DNA of 40,306 nt from Gemmataceae bacterium (GCA_009697105.1 SIAQ01000038.1:1-40306), one strand, 5' to 3'. Shown: positions 1 to 8,229, counted from the first letter of the stretch. The notes: generated from the letters alone by a model not told the origin. Made by a program: numbers and translations.

Positions 1-62
1 TCAAATTCGCCGAGATAATCGGCGAGTTGAGGACCAAGCGAAAGTATTTGATCGAGGGTCAT
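1..62 (-). CDS. Transposase N-terminus, IS701-like (partial)
   Basis: Only the first 20 codons are in the window; the gene reads leftwards off the edge. It starts at the ATG complementary to 60-62, with AAGGAG (minus strand) at 69-74 as ribosome binding site. The visible protein, MTLDQILSLGPQLADYLGEF, resembles the start of IS701/IS4-type DDE transposases common in planctomycetes (M-T-x-x-Q-I-x-x-L-G-P-x-L). The reading as a transposase is supported by the element end at 133-145 and by that end also bounding a MITE-like element at 14998-15128. The DDE residues lie outside the window, so the family name is a recognition call from a short stretch. Confidence 0.5.
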   Translation of the reverse strand, partial: MTLDQILSLGPQLADYLGEF

Positions 63-64
63 CC

Positions 65-101
65 GTAACTCCTTGCAAACGTCCGTGGTTTAAGGAGTTA
101 C
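65..101 (-). promoter_or_regulatory. Hairpin masking the transposase ribosome binding site
   Basis: GTAACTCCTT (65-74) and AAGGAGTTAC (92-101) are perfect 10-bp inverted repeats. In a minus-strand transcript one arm is the transposase Shine-Dalgarno region and the other its exact complement. A transcript entering from outside would contain both arms and could hide the ribosome binding site. A transcript starting from the promoter proposed at 102-131 would begin near 95, inside the upstream arm, and escape. This is the known anti-read-through design of IS10 and IS50; applying it here is inference. Confidence 0.45.
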
Positions 102-131
102 AGTGTACCATAACTGACAGCTGCAATGCAA
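102..131 (-). promoter_or_regulatory. Candidate transposase promoter
   Basis: On the minus strand TTGCAT (131-126) and TACACT (107-102) are separated by 18 bp, a reasonable sigma-70-like -35/-10 pair directed at the transposase. The predicted start is near 95. No expression evidence is available and the match is by eye. Confidence 0.3.
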
Positions 132-149
132 GTAGCGCTGTCGTATTAA

Positions 150-262
150 CCGTCCTAGGGGGGACGGATAAGGCTGCCAGGCTACCGAAGGGATGGACGG
201 GACCCGACTGTATGCTTGGTTACGCCGGGCTTTCTCGTAGAAAGCCCGGCTCTTTCTTTTTC
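150..262 (+). ncRNA. Structured RNA-like segment ending in a terminator
   Basis: Directly outside the IS end is a GC-rich stretch with a perfect small hairpin (CCGTCC 150-155 with GGACGG 162-167), an intervening segment of about 55 bases, and then a strong intrinsic terminator. There is no good open frame. It could be a small RNA, a riboswitch-like leader cut by the IS, or the 3' end of an older transcription unit. It does not match the c-di-GMP-I or fluoride riboswitch cores as I know them, so no class is assigned. Confidence 0.25.
224..262 (+). terminator. Intrinsic terminator
   Basis: An 11-bp perfect stem, GCCGGGCTTTC (224-234) with GAAAGCCCGGC (240-250), closes a 5-base loop and is followed by a T-rich tract (251-261). 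This is a textbook rho-independent terminator for plus-strand transcription. No intact plus-strand gene precedes it in the window. Confidence 0.75.
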
Positions 263-389
263 CCGTTAATGAATCAATAAATCTTGAATTGTTGCAAGGA
301 ATACACCTTAGATTCCCCCCAGTTCTGTGTCGACATTTTTCAATAGCCAGCCCGCGACCTGTCGATTCGAAAATCACTTGGAATGATAT

Positions 390-509
390 TCAAGGCCCAT
401 CCGTATATTGGGTGCAAGCTGCGGAGAAAATGGGGCGCAAGGCGGTCATCACCTCGCGCAGGTCGACGATCGTTTGGCCCACGGCTTCGGCGGGCAGGTT
501 CATTTTCAT
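390..509 (-). CDS. Short hypothetical frame, probably a gene remnant
   Basis: A 39-codon minus-strand frame (M-K-M-N-L-P-A-E-A-V-G-Q...) has the GC-ending codon use of neighbouring genes over its first 30 codons, but no clear ribosome binding site and no recognisable domain. It may be the 5' stump of a gene truncated near 390, in keeping with the broken-looking 146-1201 stretch. A chance frame cannot be excluded. Confidence 0.2.
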   Translation of the reverse strand: MKMNLPAEAVGQTIVDLREVMTALRPIFSAACTQYTDGP

Positions 510-540
510 CTTGCTGATAGCCGATAGCTAGAAAAACGTA

Positions 541-590
541 ACATCGCCGAGCCTGTGGTTGTTTGGACCGACAAGCTCGGCGATGTTTTT
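541..590 (+). terminator. Hairpin with T-run, possible terminator
   Basis: ACATCGCCGAGC (541-552) pairs perfectly with GCTCGGCGATGT (575-586), and the latter runs into TTTTT (586-590). The 22-base loop is longer than usual for an intrinsic terminator. It may act on plus-strand transcripts or simply be another intergenic palindrome. Confidence 0.35.
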
Positions 591-761
591 GAAAGTAGCG
601 GGGAAAAATGGGCCGCCGACAATCTCCTAACTGTCGGTCGGCCCCAAGGCCCTCTTTTTCTCCCCAAAAGTCGAGGACACACAAAATTAGGTCACGATCG
701 GCCCAAAGGCAAATCGAAGACGCGGATTTTTCCGGTTGCAACGAATGTATACGGCTCTGCG

Positions 762-991
762 TCACTTCGCTGTCGGCCCCGGCGCGATGCCGTCTTGCGT
801 TACCAGGAATGTCTGCGCCGCGATCTGACACGACGGTCCTTCTTGATCCATAGGCCGATGTCGTCGCGCTTGTGAGGCCCGAAGCCGAACGATTCGCCGT
901 CCTTTTCGACGACCTGGTCCCAGTGGGCCGAGTATTCGAACCGATACGCCAAGTGCGATTGAATAAATGGTTTTTCGGTAGTTTGAAACAT
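762..991 (-). pseudogene. Small hypothetical protein, apparently frameshifted
   Basis: A minus-strand frame opens at 991 (M-F-Q-T-T-E-K-P-F-I-Q...) and runs through natural-looking sequence to D-D-I-G-L-W-I-K-K. It then becomes Arg-rich and stops at 800. The neighbouring minus-strand frame over the same place continues plausibly (G-P-S-C-Q-I-A-A-Q-T-F-L-V-T-Q...) to a stop at 762. Joining the two by a one-base shift near 840-850 gives a protein of about 75 residues. I do not recognise a domain. Either the gene is decayed or there is a sequencing error; the ribosome binding site is weak. Confidence 0.3.
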
Positions 992-1088
992 GGTAGTGGC
1001 CGAGGGGGCTAGGGAATTGACGTTTGGAACATCGTATATTCCACAAGAACCAGCGCAGCAGATTTGTAAGATAACGGTTCAACATCCC

Positions 1089-1177
1089 GTTTAGCCGCTC
1101 GCCTTGGGCGAGCGCGGACATGGTCATGGCAATGACATCACGCCATGTCCGCGCTCGCCCAAGGCGAGCGGCTAAAC
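1089..1177. repeat. Family A palindrome, copy 1
   Basis: A 35-bp perfect inverted repeat: 1089-1123 pairs with 1143-1177 around a 19-base loop. The arms begin GTTTAGCCGCTCGCC and end GGCGAGCGGCTAAAC. It lies just upstream of the DUF1080 gene's ribosome binding site. Related copies are at 1839-1927 and 26818-26900, with a shortened form at 15386-15428. Confidence 0.9.
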
Positions 1178-1201
1178 CATCAATTTGTTCAAGGACCAAC
1201 C

Positions 1202-1837
1202 ATGCGTCTTCTTCTCTCGTTCGTCATGTTCGCCATGATCACGCCTGCCTTAACCGCGGAGGGTACCGCCAAATTCGTGCCGCTCTTCAACGGCAAGGAC
1301 CTCGACGGCTGGGAGGTCCGCAACGCTCGGCCGACCGACAAAGAGAAATGGTTCATCAAGGACGGCGTCCTCACCGCGGAACCAGGTTCGGGTTGGATCG
1401 GCACGAAGAAAAGGTACGGCGACTTCACGCTGAAAGTCGAATGGCGCATTCAAAAGCACGGCAACAGCGGCGTCTTCCTCCGCGTGCCCGAGGTCAAGAG
1501 CAAGGAATCGCCGTCGTACCTCGGCATGGAGATTCAGATTCTCGACGACAACTCGGAGAAGTACGCCAAACTCAAGTCGTACCAGTATTGCGCCGGCCTG
1601 TATCACTTCCAGGGCCCGAGCAAAAAAATGTTCAAGGGTGCCGGCGAATGGAACGCTTACGAAATCACTTGTAAAGGCGACTCGATCCGCATCACCTTCA
1701 ACGACGTGTTGGTGATCGACGCCGACGCCAGCAAAGACCCCGTCCTCAACAAACGCCCACGTCGCGGCTTCATCGGCCTGCAGAATCACGGCACCGGCGT
1801 GGAGTTTCGCAACGTATCGATCAAGACTGCGGAGTGA
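1202..1837 (+). CDS. Secreted DUF1080 (3-keto-disaccharide hydrolase) protein
   Basis: A 211-residue protein with a Sec-type signal peptide ([19 protein letters not shown], cleavage near residue 19) and one DUF1080 domain over nearly all the rest. Recognisable family features are [13 protein letters not shown] near the N-terminus, a central N-S-G-V-F-L-R stretch and a C-terminal [10 protein letters not shown] strand. Such domains form a concanavalin-like beta sandwich and are assigned to 3-keto-glycoside cleavage; planctomycetes have many copies, probably for polysaccharide use. The ATG at 1202 is preferred because AAGGA precedes it at 1191-1195 and the signal peptide starts there. The gene sits between two family A palindromes. 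Specificity cannot be read from sequence. Confidence 0.85.
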   Translation: MRLLLSFVMFAMITPALTAEGTAKFVPLFNGKDLDGWEVRNARPTDKEKWFIKDGVLTAEPGSGWIGTKKRYGDFTLKVEWRIQKHGNSGVFLRVPEVKSKESPSYLGMEIQILDDNSEKYAKLKSYQYCAGLYHFQGPSKKMFKGAGEWNAYEITCKGDSIRITFNDVLVIDADASKDPVLNKRPRRGFIGLQNHGTGVEFRNVSIKTAE

Positions 1838-1838
1838 A

Positions 1839-1927
1839 GTTTAGCCGCTCACCTTTGGCGAGCGCGAACCGTATCGCACTCCATCGTATAGGATCTGCCC
1901 GCGCTCGTCAAAGGCGAGCGCCCAAAC
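1839..1927. repeat. Family A palindrome, copy 2
   Basis: Arms 1839-1866 and 1900-1927 are inverted repeats with a few mismatches (GTTTAGCCGCTCACC on the left). It starts one base after the DUF1080 stop and ends 14 bases before hemB, so it may attenuate or terminate read-through between the two genes. Confidence 0.8.
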
Positions 1928-1941
1928 GAAATGAGGAAATC

Positions 1942-2922
1942 ATGTTCCCCCAAACCCGTCTGCGCCGTCTTCGTTACCATCCCGTCGTGCGTGATCTCGT
2001 GCGCGAGACCGAGCTTTCACCGAGCGACTTCATCTTGCCGTTGTTCGTTCGGCCTGGCACCAACATCAAGAAAGAAATCGCGTCGATGCCGGGCAATTAT
2101 CAGCTCAGCGTTGATCGCCTCATCGACGAAGTCGGCGCGGCGATGAAGCTCGGCGTTCGCGCCTTCCTCTTTTTCGGCATCCCCTCCGGCAAAGATGCGC
2201 AAGGTTCGACTGCCTGGCAGGAGGACGGCATCGTCCAGAAGGCGTTGCGTGCCCTTCGGCCTGCATTCAAGGACTCGCTGCTCATCACCGACGAATGCTT
2301 CTGCGAGTACACCGATCACGGGCATTGCGGCATTCTGTGCGAGCAGGGTGGACGCATGGACGTCGACAACGACGCGACGCTGCCGAATCTCGCCAGGCAA
2401 TGCGTGAGCCATGCCCAGGCGGGAGCGGACATCGTCGCGCCAAGCGGGATGATGGACGGCATGGTCTCGGCCATCCGCGCGGGGCTGGATGCCGCGGGAT
2501 GCACGCACATCCCGATCATGAGTTACGCCGCCAAGTATGCGTCGGGCTTCTACGGTCCCTTTCGCGACGCTGCCGAGTCGCCGCCGTCATTCGGCGATCG
2601 CAGCTGCTATCAGATGGACCCGGCGAACTCGAACGAAGCACTGCGTGAGGTGGCGCTCGATATCGAGGAAGGTGCGGACATCATCATGGTCAAGCCGGCT
2701 CTGTCGTATCTCGACATCATCCGCCGGGTGAAGGATCGCTTCGCCATGCCGACCGCGGCATACAACGTATCGGGCGAATTCGCGATGGTCAAAGCCGCCG
2801 CCCAGAAAGGCTGGATCGACGAACGCCGAGTAACGATGGAAATATTGACGAGCATCAAGCGCGCAGGCGCGGACATGATCCTGACCTATCATGCGCTAGA
2901 CGCGGCGAAATGGTTGCGGTAG
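1942..2922 (+). CDS. hemB: Delta-aminolevulinic acid dehydratase (porphobilinogen synthase)
   Basis: A 326-residue cytoplasmic enzyme that condenses two 5-aminolevulinate molecules to porphobilinogen in haem synthesis; the length is normal. The two active-site lysines are K198 in [15 protein letters not shown] and the Schiff-base K251 in [12 protein letters not shown]119, C121 and C129 in [11 protein letters not shown] form the C-x-C-x7-C zinc site, so this is the cysteine-rich, zinc-dependent type. The ATG at 1942 follows GAGGAAAT and matches the usual N-terminus (R-L-R-R-L-R-Y-H-P). No other haem gene is adjacent. Confidence 0.97.
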   Translation: MFPQTRLRRLRYHPVVRDLVRETELSPSDFILPLFVRPGTNIKKEIASMPGNYQLSVDRLIDEVGAAMKLGVRAFLFFGIPSGKDAQGSTAWQEDGIVQKALRALRPAFKDSLLITDECFCEYTDHGHCGILCEQGGRMDVDNDATLPNLARQCVSHAQAGADIVAPSGMMDGMVSAIRAGLDAAGCTHIPIMSYAAKYASGFYGPFRDAAESPPSFGDRSCYQMDPANSNEALREVALDIEEGADIIMVKPALSYLDIIRRVKDRFAMPTAAYNVSGEFAMVKAAAQKGWIDERRVTMEILTSIKRAGADMILTYHALDAAKWLR

Positions 2923-2959
2923 GATGAAGGAAGGTTATTCTCAAGGGGAGGGATTTACG

Positions 2960-3460
2960 ATGAGATTATTTGCAAGGCGATGCCTGAGCCGAGTTCGAGG
3001 CGTTCAGGCCTTGGTCGAGGAATGGGATTTGCACGCGCATCACACGACACTCGTGGCCGACCTTGAGCAATTGGTTTGCGAGTGCCTGGACGTAGTGGAG
3101 GTAACAACGCTAGCGTGGCAGCCACTAAGCGCGATGCTTCGCATGGATCCGAACACCGAGGAAGTAGAATTCGCCGGCCAAGCGTTGAAGCGAGCCCTGG
3201 GTATGCTTGAAGCAGCGATCAATGAACTGAGGATTGCCATCTCTTATGCCGATAAGCAAGGTCACACGATCGAAAGTTCAAAGCATCTAGAACCGGCCCT
3301 GAAACAGATTCGCGATCTGCACAAGCGGTGCGAAGGGATTTTTCCGACATTCGATCCCGTCGCGGCGGAGGAATCCAGGGCGGCATTTTTGCGCGGAGAG
3401 TGTATTACGACAGAGGAGTTACTCCGTGAGCTACAAGGTAGTGGTGTCGGCGCAGATTAG
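2960..3460 (+). CDS. Hypothetical protein, candidate antitoxin of the downstream gene
   Basis: A 166-residue, mostly helical soluble protein that I do not recognise. The ATG at 2960 is chosen for GGGAGGG just before it; an ATG at 2924 would add 12 residues. The C-terminus (E-E-S-R-A-A-F-L-R-G-E-C-I-T-T-E-E-L-L-R-E-L) resembles the short helical tails with which Phd/RelB-type antitoxins wrap their toxins. The next gene overlaps its last 35 bases and could be a RelE/ParE-like toxin. At 166 residues it is longer than typical antitoxins. The role is inferred from arrangement. Confidence 0.45.
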   Translation: MRLFARRCLSRVRGVQALVEEWDLHAHHTTLVADLEQLVCECLDVVEVTTLAWQPLSAMLRMDPNTEEVEFAGQALKRALGMLEAAINELRIAISYADKQGHTIESSKHLEPALKQIRDLHKRCEGIFPTFDPVAAEESRAAFLRGECITTEELLRELQGSGVGAD

Positions 3461-3707
3461 CCGAGCGATTCGTCGTTTCGGAATGCCGCGCCAGATTCTT
3501 CTCGATCTATTTTGGGAGATTCACGAAGGAATCGCACTCAAGTACGATCCAGCGACGGCTGTTCGCGCCGTCGATCTGCGCTATTCTCTCTACCGAATCA
3601 TACTCTCGGACGACACTGGCCAGGATCACCTGTTCGTCCTGCTTCTTGACGATTCAACGTCTCCGGATCATTTGTTTATCAACAACATCGGTTACGAAAT
3701 CCTGTAA
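3426..3707 (+). CDS. Small protein, candidate RelE/ParE-type toxin
   Basis: A 93-residue protein from a GTG at 3426, with GAGGAG (3412-3417) well placed upstream. The layout fits the RelE/ParE fold loosely: an N-terminal strand (S-Y-K-V-V-V-S-A-Q-I-S-R-A), a helix with basic residues, then three strands ending L-R-Y-S-L-Y-R-I-I-L and H-L-F-V-L-L-L-D-D. The 35-base overlap with the preceding gene implies translational coupling, as in many toxin-antitoxin pairs. No catalytic motif decides the matter, and a plain hypothetical pair remains possible. Confidence 0.4.
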   Translation: MSYKVVVSAQISRAIRRFGMPRQILLDLFWEIHEGIALKYDPATAVRAVDLRYSLYRIILSDDTGQDHLFVLLLDDSTSPDHLFINNIGYEIL

Positions 3708-3742
3708 TCGGGTTTTGTCTAATCGCCTCCGGAACCCTATCC

Positions 3743-5458
3743 ATGCTCATCGGCAAGGAATTTGGACCCTACGTCGTCGAAAAAGAACTTGGCTCCGGCG
3801 CCATGGGCGCGGTGTTTCTCGCACGGAGCAAGAAGACAGGCGAACTCGTCGCGCTCAAGCTCATGTCGGCAGCGCTCGGGTCCAGCGAAACCGCGCACAG
3901 CCGCTTCATCCGCGAAGTCGCCATTCTCAAGCAACTCGAGCACGTCAACATCGTCAAGTACAAAGGCAGCGGTCGCTTTCACGGCTCGCCTTTCTACATC
4001 ATGGAATTCGTCGAAGGCGAATCGCTCGACCACATTTTGGCGAAAAGAAAACGCCTGCCGTGGGATGAAGTCATCAAGCTCGGCCTCGACCTATGCGCCG
4101 GGCTGCAACATGCCCATGAGCAAGGCATCATCCATCGCGATCTCAAACCGTCCAACCTCATGATCCTCAAGGACGGCACCGTCAAACTCACCGACTTCGG
4201 CATCGCCAAGGATACCGATGTCACCGCCCTCACCGCCGACAACTCAACGGTCGGCACGGCAGCGTATATGTCGCCCGAGCAGTGCCGAGGCACGCGCGAT
4301 CTCAAGCACACCAGCGATCTCTATTCGATGGGCATCATGTTCTACGAGTTGCTCACGGGCCGAAAGCCGTTCGTCGGCGAAACCGCGATGGAAGTCTTTC
4401 TTCAGCACGCCAACAACACGGAATACAAACGGGTGATTGAGATCGTGCAGCAGGTTCCGATTTGGCTCAGCGAGCTCGTCGATCAACTGATGGCGAAAGA
4501 TCCAAACAAGCGTCCCAGAGATGCCGAGGCGGTTCGACAATCGCTACTGCTCATCAAACAGAAGATCGCCGCCAAGAATGCCGACAGTGGCTCAACGAAA
4601 GAGAAAAAGAAGAAAACCAAGCTCACGCCGGCGGAGGCCGACGAATCGCCGATGGAGACGTCTGCCAACTCCGTGCCGCTCGCGCGGCGAAAGAAGTTCT
4701 CGCCGGCGCCGTTCTACACGAAGGGCTGGTTCACCGTTCTCGCGCTGGGTTTGATTGGGACCATGTCATGCGTCGGCGGTTACGTCGCATTCTTGCGCAC
4801 CGCCAGTGCCGAATCGCTCTATCAGCAAGCCGCATCGCTTCGCACGATTGAACCCAAGGCGGCACGCGAAGGGCCGATCGCCGATTTCTTACGGCACTAT
4901 CCCGTCCATGAAAAAGTCGCCGAGGTGCAGGGCTGGGCGGATAAGATCGACTTCGAATTGCTCGAACACCAAATGCTTAATCGCCGCCGAATTAACAAGA
5001 AGCTAAATACGACCGACAAGGACGTCGCTCAGGAGCAGATTTTTCGCGATGCGCTCGACGACGAGGAAGCGGGAAAGCTTAAGGATTCTGCCAAAAAATG
5101 GACCGACCTAAGCCAGCGAAAGTCCAGTACCGATCCCGAGCTGCGAACGTGGGGCCTGCTCGGCGAGCGCTATCAACAGCGAGTGAAGGCGGTGCAGACA
5201 CTGTACGGCGAATTGCGGGAGAAAGCAGGCAAAGGCGATGGCGAAACGGAACAGATGGCGCTAGACGCCGTGCGATCCGAGCTCGCCGCCGACAAGTTGA
5301 AGGATCCCGATGACGCTGGCAAACATCGAGCGAATGCCCGCAACCAATGGGAAGACCTGAAGAAGTCCACGGATACGACAGGCGACAACCGCCGCTGGCA
5401 TGTCCTCGCGGCCTGGCGCTGGCGCGAGCTGCGCGACGCGAAAACCAGCGACCGTTAG
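3743..5458 (+). CDS. Membrane-anchored Ser/Thr protein kinase (PknB-like)
   Basis: A 571-residue kinase. The cytoplasmic Hanks domain (about 8-275) has the glycine loop G-S-G-A-M-G (17-22), V-A-L-K with K39, H-R-D-L-K-P-S-N (catalytic D132), D-F-G at about 151 and a S-P-E-Q activation segment, so it should be active. A Lys-rich linker leads to one transmembrane helix (about 327-350, W-F-T-V-L-A-L-G-L-I-G). About 220 charged, helical residues follow outside the membrane, with no PASTA or other sensor domain I recognise. Substrates are unknown. It follows the toxin-like gene by 35 bases but is probably separate. Confidence 0.92.
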   Translation: MLIGKEFGPYVVEKELGSGAMGAVFLARSKKTGELVALKLMSAALGSSETAHSRFIREVAILKQLEHVNIVKYKGSGRFHGSPFYIMEFVEGESLDHILAKRKRLPWDEVIKLGLDLCAGLQHAHEQGIIHRDLKPSNLMILKDGTVKLTDFGIAKDTDVTALTADNSTVGTAAYMSPEQCRGTRDLKHTSDLYSMGIMFYELLTGRKPFVGETAMEVFLQHANNTEYKRVIEIVQQVPIWLSELVDQLMAKDPNKRPRDAEAVRQSLLLIKQKIAAKNADSGSTKEKKKKTKLTPAEADESPMETSANSVPLARRKKFSPAPFYTKGWFTVLALGLIGTMSCVGGYVAFLRTASAESLYQQAASLRTIEPKAAREGPIADFLRHYPVHEKVAEVQGWADKIDFELLEHQMLNRRRINKKLNTTDKDVAQEQIFRDALDDEEAGKLKDSAKKWTDLSQRKSSTDPELRTWGLLGERYQQRVKAVQTLYGELREKAGKGDGETEQMALDAVRSELAADKLKDPDDAGKHRANARNQWEDLKKSTDTTGDNRRWHVLAAWRWRELRDAKTSDR

Positions 5459-5525
5459 CGACGCTTCACAGCAGCCTTGATTTTGCTATCGCAGCACGTG
5501 TACGCTTTCCCAGAGCGTCGCTAAC
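5454..5525. repeat. Inverted repeat between kinase and reductase genes
   Basis: GTTAGCGACGCT (5454-5465) is repeated in inverted form as AGCGTCGCTAAC (5514-5525), a perfect 12-bp stem with a 48-base loop. The left arm includes the kinase stop codon. It could form a hairpin at the end of the kinase message. Confidence 0.6.
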
Positions 5526-5547
5526 CCTATCAAACGGAGAATTGATA

Positions 5548-6378
5548 ATGCCTATCCCCACTCGCCCGCTTGGCCAAACCGGGCGCGATGTCTCGCTCTT
5601 TGGACTCGGCGGCGAAGGCGTGCTGCGAACCTGGGGCGAAGAGCGTGCCGCCGTGCGCGTCATCGATCGCGCGCTGGATCAAGGCGTTACCTACTGCGAC
5701 TCGGCGCCTGCCTACGCCGGCAGTCTCGACTACTATGGCGCGGCTCTTGGCGAGCGACGTAAGAATATCTTCTTGGCATCGAAAACACACGACCAGACTC
5801 GCGATGGTGCACTTCGCCTGCTCGACGAAACCTTCCGCCGCGCACGAACCGATTATCTCGACCTTTGGCAGCTCCACGATTTGCGAACGCTCGACGATCT
5901 CGATCGCATCTTTGGCAAGGGCGGAGCGATGGAAGCGCTGCTTCAAGCGAAGGCGGATGGCCGCGTCAAACATCTCGGCCTGACGGGGCATCACGATCCC
6001 GCCATCTTACTGGAGGCAATGCGCCGCTTCCGCTTCGACACGGTACTGGTCGCGCTCAACGCCGCCGATGTGCATCGAATGCCGTTCATCACGTCGGTGC
6101 TGGCCGAGGCACAGCGTCAACAGATGGGTGTCATTGCGATGAAGACGTGCGCCCAGAAACGCTTGCTCACGCGAATGTCGATGGCCGAGGCGCTCAGCTA
6201 TGTCTGGTCGCTGCCAGGCGTGAGCCTTGCCGTCGTCGGATGTGAAACGGAAGCGGAAGTGGACGAGAACGCGGAGATCGCGCGGCGATTCCAGCCCATG
6301 CCCAGCGAAGCGATGCGCGAACTTGAAACGCGCACCGCTCGCGATGCCTGGGCGTTCGGGTACTTCAAGAGGCCGTGA
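5548..6378 (+). CDS. Aldo/keto reductase family oxidoreductase
   Basis: A 276-residue NADP(H)-dependent aldo/keto reductase. The catalytic tetrad is intact: D51 and Y56 in C-D-S-A-P-A-Y, K79 in L-A-S-K-T-H, and H110 in Q-L-H-D-L. The N-terminus (R-P-L-G-Q-T-G-R-D-V-S) and C-terminal V-V-G-C-E-T-E-A-E-V-D-E-N are typical of the group acting on sugars or aldehydes. The ATG at 5548 matches the family start, with GGAGA 12 bases upstream. It is slightly short because the C-terminal loop is reduced. Substrate unknown; it stands alone. Confidence 0.9.
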   Translation: MPIPTRPLGQTGRDVSLFGLGGEGVLRTWGEERAAVRVIDRALDQGVTYCDSAPAYAGSLDYYGAALGERRKNIFLASKTHDQTRDGALRLLDETFRRARTDYLDLWQLHDLRTLDDLDRIFGKGGAMEALLQAKADGRVKHLGLTGHHDPAILLEAMRRFRFDTVLVALNAADVHRMPFITSVLAEAQRQQMGVIAMKTCAQKRLLTRMSMAEALSYVWSLPGVSLAVVGCETEAEVDENAEIARRFQPMPSEAMRELETRTARDAWAFGYFKRP

Positions 6379-6412
6379 TTTCGGTTCTACCTCATTCATG
6401 TGGATTTTCAAC

Positions 6413-6503
6413 CAAGCCCAGGGGTGAGGTACTCCGAACCCCTGGGATAAAGCCGCGAGTTCGCCCGATCCCAGGAGTTCGGAGTACCTCACCCCTGGGC
6501 TTG
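6413..6503. repeat. Family C palindrome, copy 1
   Basis: Arms 6413-6447 and 6469-6503 are near-perfect 35-bp inverted repeats containing GTGAGGTACTCCGA and its complement. It sits between two convergent genes, where it could end transcription both ways. The same family is at 16599-16678. Confidence 0.9.
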
Positions 6504-6518
6504 CTAAACGGTAAACCA

Positions 6519-8108
6519 TTAACGATACACGAGCACGCTGTACTTGTAGTTCAGGCGGCGCTCTTCGCCGGGGTTGAGCGTGACGGTCCAAAGAGCTTCG
6601 TGGATACGGTTGATGTCCTCCAGGCTCTCTTCGCGAGTCACCAGTTTCGGCATACCTTCGATCTCGCTGATCGTGCCGCGAATCGCATGGCGAATCTGCA
6701 GTTTCACCGGCTGGGCGCGATGGTTGCTCATCACGAGTTCGCCTTTCAGATACACCTTGGAATAGTTCTTGTCGTCAACGACCACGTGCTCGTTTGGCTT
6801 GCCGTCTTCCTGCTCGCGGCTCATGGTGCGGATCGACAGCGAGCGGGTGATGCGCAGGTTCGCTTCCTCGCCGACGTTGGTCCAGTTGGCGGTACGTTGC
6901 CCGTTGAATCGGCCATTTTCGACGACCATTGCCGGGGCAGTGGTCATGGGGAACTTGAAGGGGTTCTTGAAGACAAGCACGTCCCACATTTCGTCGGTTT
7001 GTTGGGCGCGGCTGCCGCCGAGCCGTTTCGCGACGGGGCTTGAGCCGACGGTCCATTGCACGATGCGTTCAAAATCCGCCTTGGCTTTGCCGATCGATAA
7101 CGACATCGATTCGTCGCGCAGCAACGTATGTTTGCCGAGCGGCTCATAGTGCAGATCGACGCCTTCGCCGACGGGAGTCGCGTTGATGTTGAGTCTGGGC
7201 GGCACGAAGGCGTCGTAGATGGTGAAGGCGTTGTTCGTCGTTTTGAGATTCTGCCGAAGGTTGGCGTCGGTGTGCTCGCCCTGGTCGCGTGACGAGACCT
7301 CCTGAAAGAACTTCGCCCAGTTCGTGCGAGCGGTCAACGGCGACGAAACATTGGCGAACTCAACGCTCGGGAATCCCGAGATGAACCTGATCTCAGCATC
7401 GGCGAGATCGGCGAACTCGTTGCGCACGATGGCGGCCATCTCAATCGATAGCGACTTCGGGTTGGAAATATCCACGTGATAGCTCGGCGCCCAGGCCAGG
7501 CCGTGACTGAGGTAGCTGACGTAGACTGACGGTTTCTTGGCAGATTTGTCTACGTTCAAGAGCAGCACCGCCTTGCGTTGAACGACCTTGTCGTCGGCAC
7601 TCTCGGCTTGCACCATGGCGACATCGCCGGGATTGACGTAGAGTCGGCCCTTGGTTGTTTGCAATATCCAGAAATGCTCCGCGTGGCCGGCGCGTTCGCT
7701 GATCGCCAATCCCTCGGGCAGGATTGGCGGTGCGAGTTTGACGAACTTGCCGGTGATCGAGCCGATCTTGTCGTTGCGGAAATGCAGCGTCACGGTTTTG
7801 CCCGCGAGATCGCTCTGCATCTTCATGCCGCCTTCGATCAAGAGCGGCGATTCGACCTCGCGCATCTTGACGGCGACATCGACCTTGGCGTTGGACTCGA
7901 TCCAGAAGGAGCCGTGCACCGGTTCGGGCATCGCGTCGAGCCGATACACGCCGGCGCCGTTGATTTGCACTTCGCGTTTGACGACGACCAGGCCATTCTT
8001 GAACAGCCCGACGGAGATGATCTTGCTCTTGGCCAGCGTCTCCTGAGCGGGAGCCTGGGTTGAACAGATCAACACGGCGATGCAACAATAAATCCAGCGA
8101 CTTCGCAT
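6519..8108 (-). CDS. Exported protein with DUF4139-like region
   Basis: A 529-residue protein with a signal peptide (start M-R-S-R-W-I-Y-C-C-I-A-V-L-I-C, cleavage after A-P-A near residue 22). The middle segment (W-A-P-S-Y-H-V-D-I and nearby strands) resembles the DUF4139/MuiA family, beta-rich proteins of unknown function. Planctomycete copies of this size are common. The ATG at 8108 is preferred to one 15 bases upstream because GGAGGC lies 8 bases before it and the signal peptide starts there. It is probably periplasmic. I cannot assign a reaction. Confidence 0.7.
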   Translation of the reverse strand: MRSRWIYCCIAVLICSTQAPAQETLAKSKIISVGLFKNGLVVVKREVQINGAGVYRLDAMPEPVHGSFWIESNAKVDVAVKMREVESPLLIEGGMKMQSDLAGKTVTLHFRNDKIGSITGKFVKLAPPILPEGLAISERAGHAEHFWILQTTKGRLYVNPGDVAMVQAESADDKVVQRKAVLLLNVDKSAKKPSVYVSYLSHGLAWAPSYHVDISNPKSLSIEMAAIVRNEFADLADAEIRFISGFPSVEFANVSSPLTARTNWAKFFQEVSSRDQGEHTDANLRQNLKTTNNAFTIYDAFVPPRLNINATPVGEGVDLHYEPLGKHTLLRDESMSLSIGKAKADFERIVQWTVGSSPVAKRLGGSRAQQTDEMWDVLVFKNPFKFPMTTAPAMVVENGRFNGQRTANWTNVGEEANLRITRSLSIRTMSREQEDGKPNEHVVVDDKNYSKVYLKGELVMSNHRAQPVKLQIRHAIRGTISEIEGMPKLVTREESLEDINRIHEALWTVTLNPGEERRLNYKYSVLVYR

Positions 8109-8229
8109 GACGAGTGCCTCCATTAGTGGACAAGTTGATTCGCGGGAAAAGACGAGGAAGGGATACGAATAGTTTGAGGTATCGCATGTTTACGTTTAGC
8201 GCTCGCGCGATGCCACGCGATCGCTTGCG

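Larger units (their letters stand above)
1..145 (-). mobile_element. End of an insertion sequence (partial)
   Basis: The transposase start, its leader and one terminal inverted repeat form the end of an IS. The outer boundary is placed at 145 because the 13-bp end reading inwards, TACGACAGCGCTA (complement of 133-145), is also found as both ends of the element at 14998-15128. The bases just outside (146-149) are TTAA, which fits the 4-bp YTAR-type target recorded for the IS701 family. The other end is outside the window, so the duplication cannot be checked here. Confidence 0.5.

Noticed and set aside
150..262. c-di-GMP-I (GEMM) or fluoride riboswitch
   Set aside because: The conserved cores of those aptamers are not present; only the terminator is certain.
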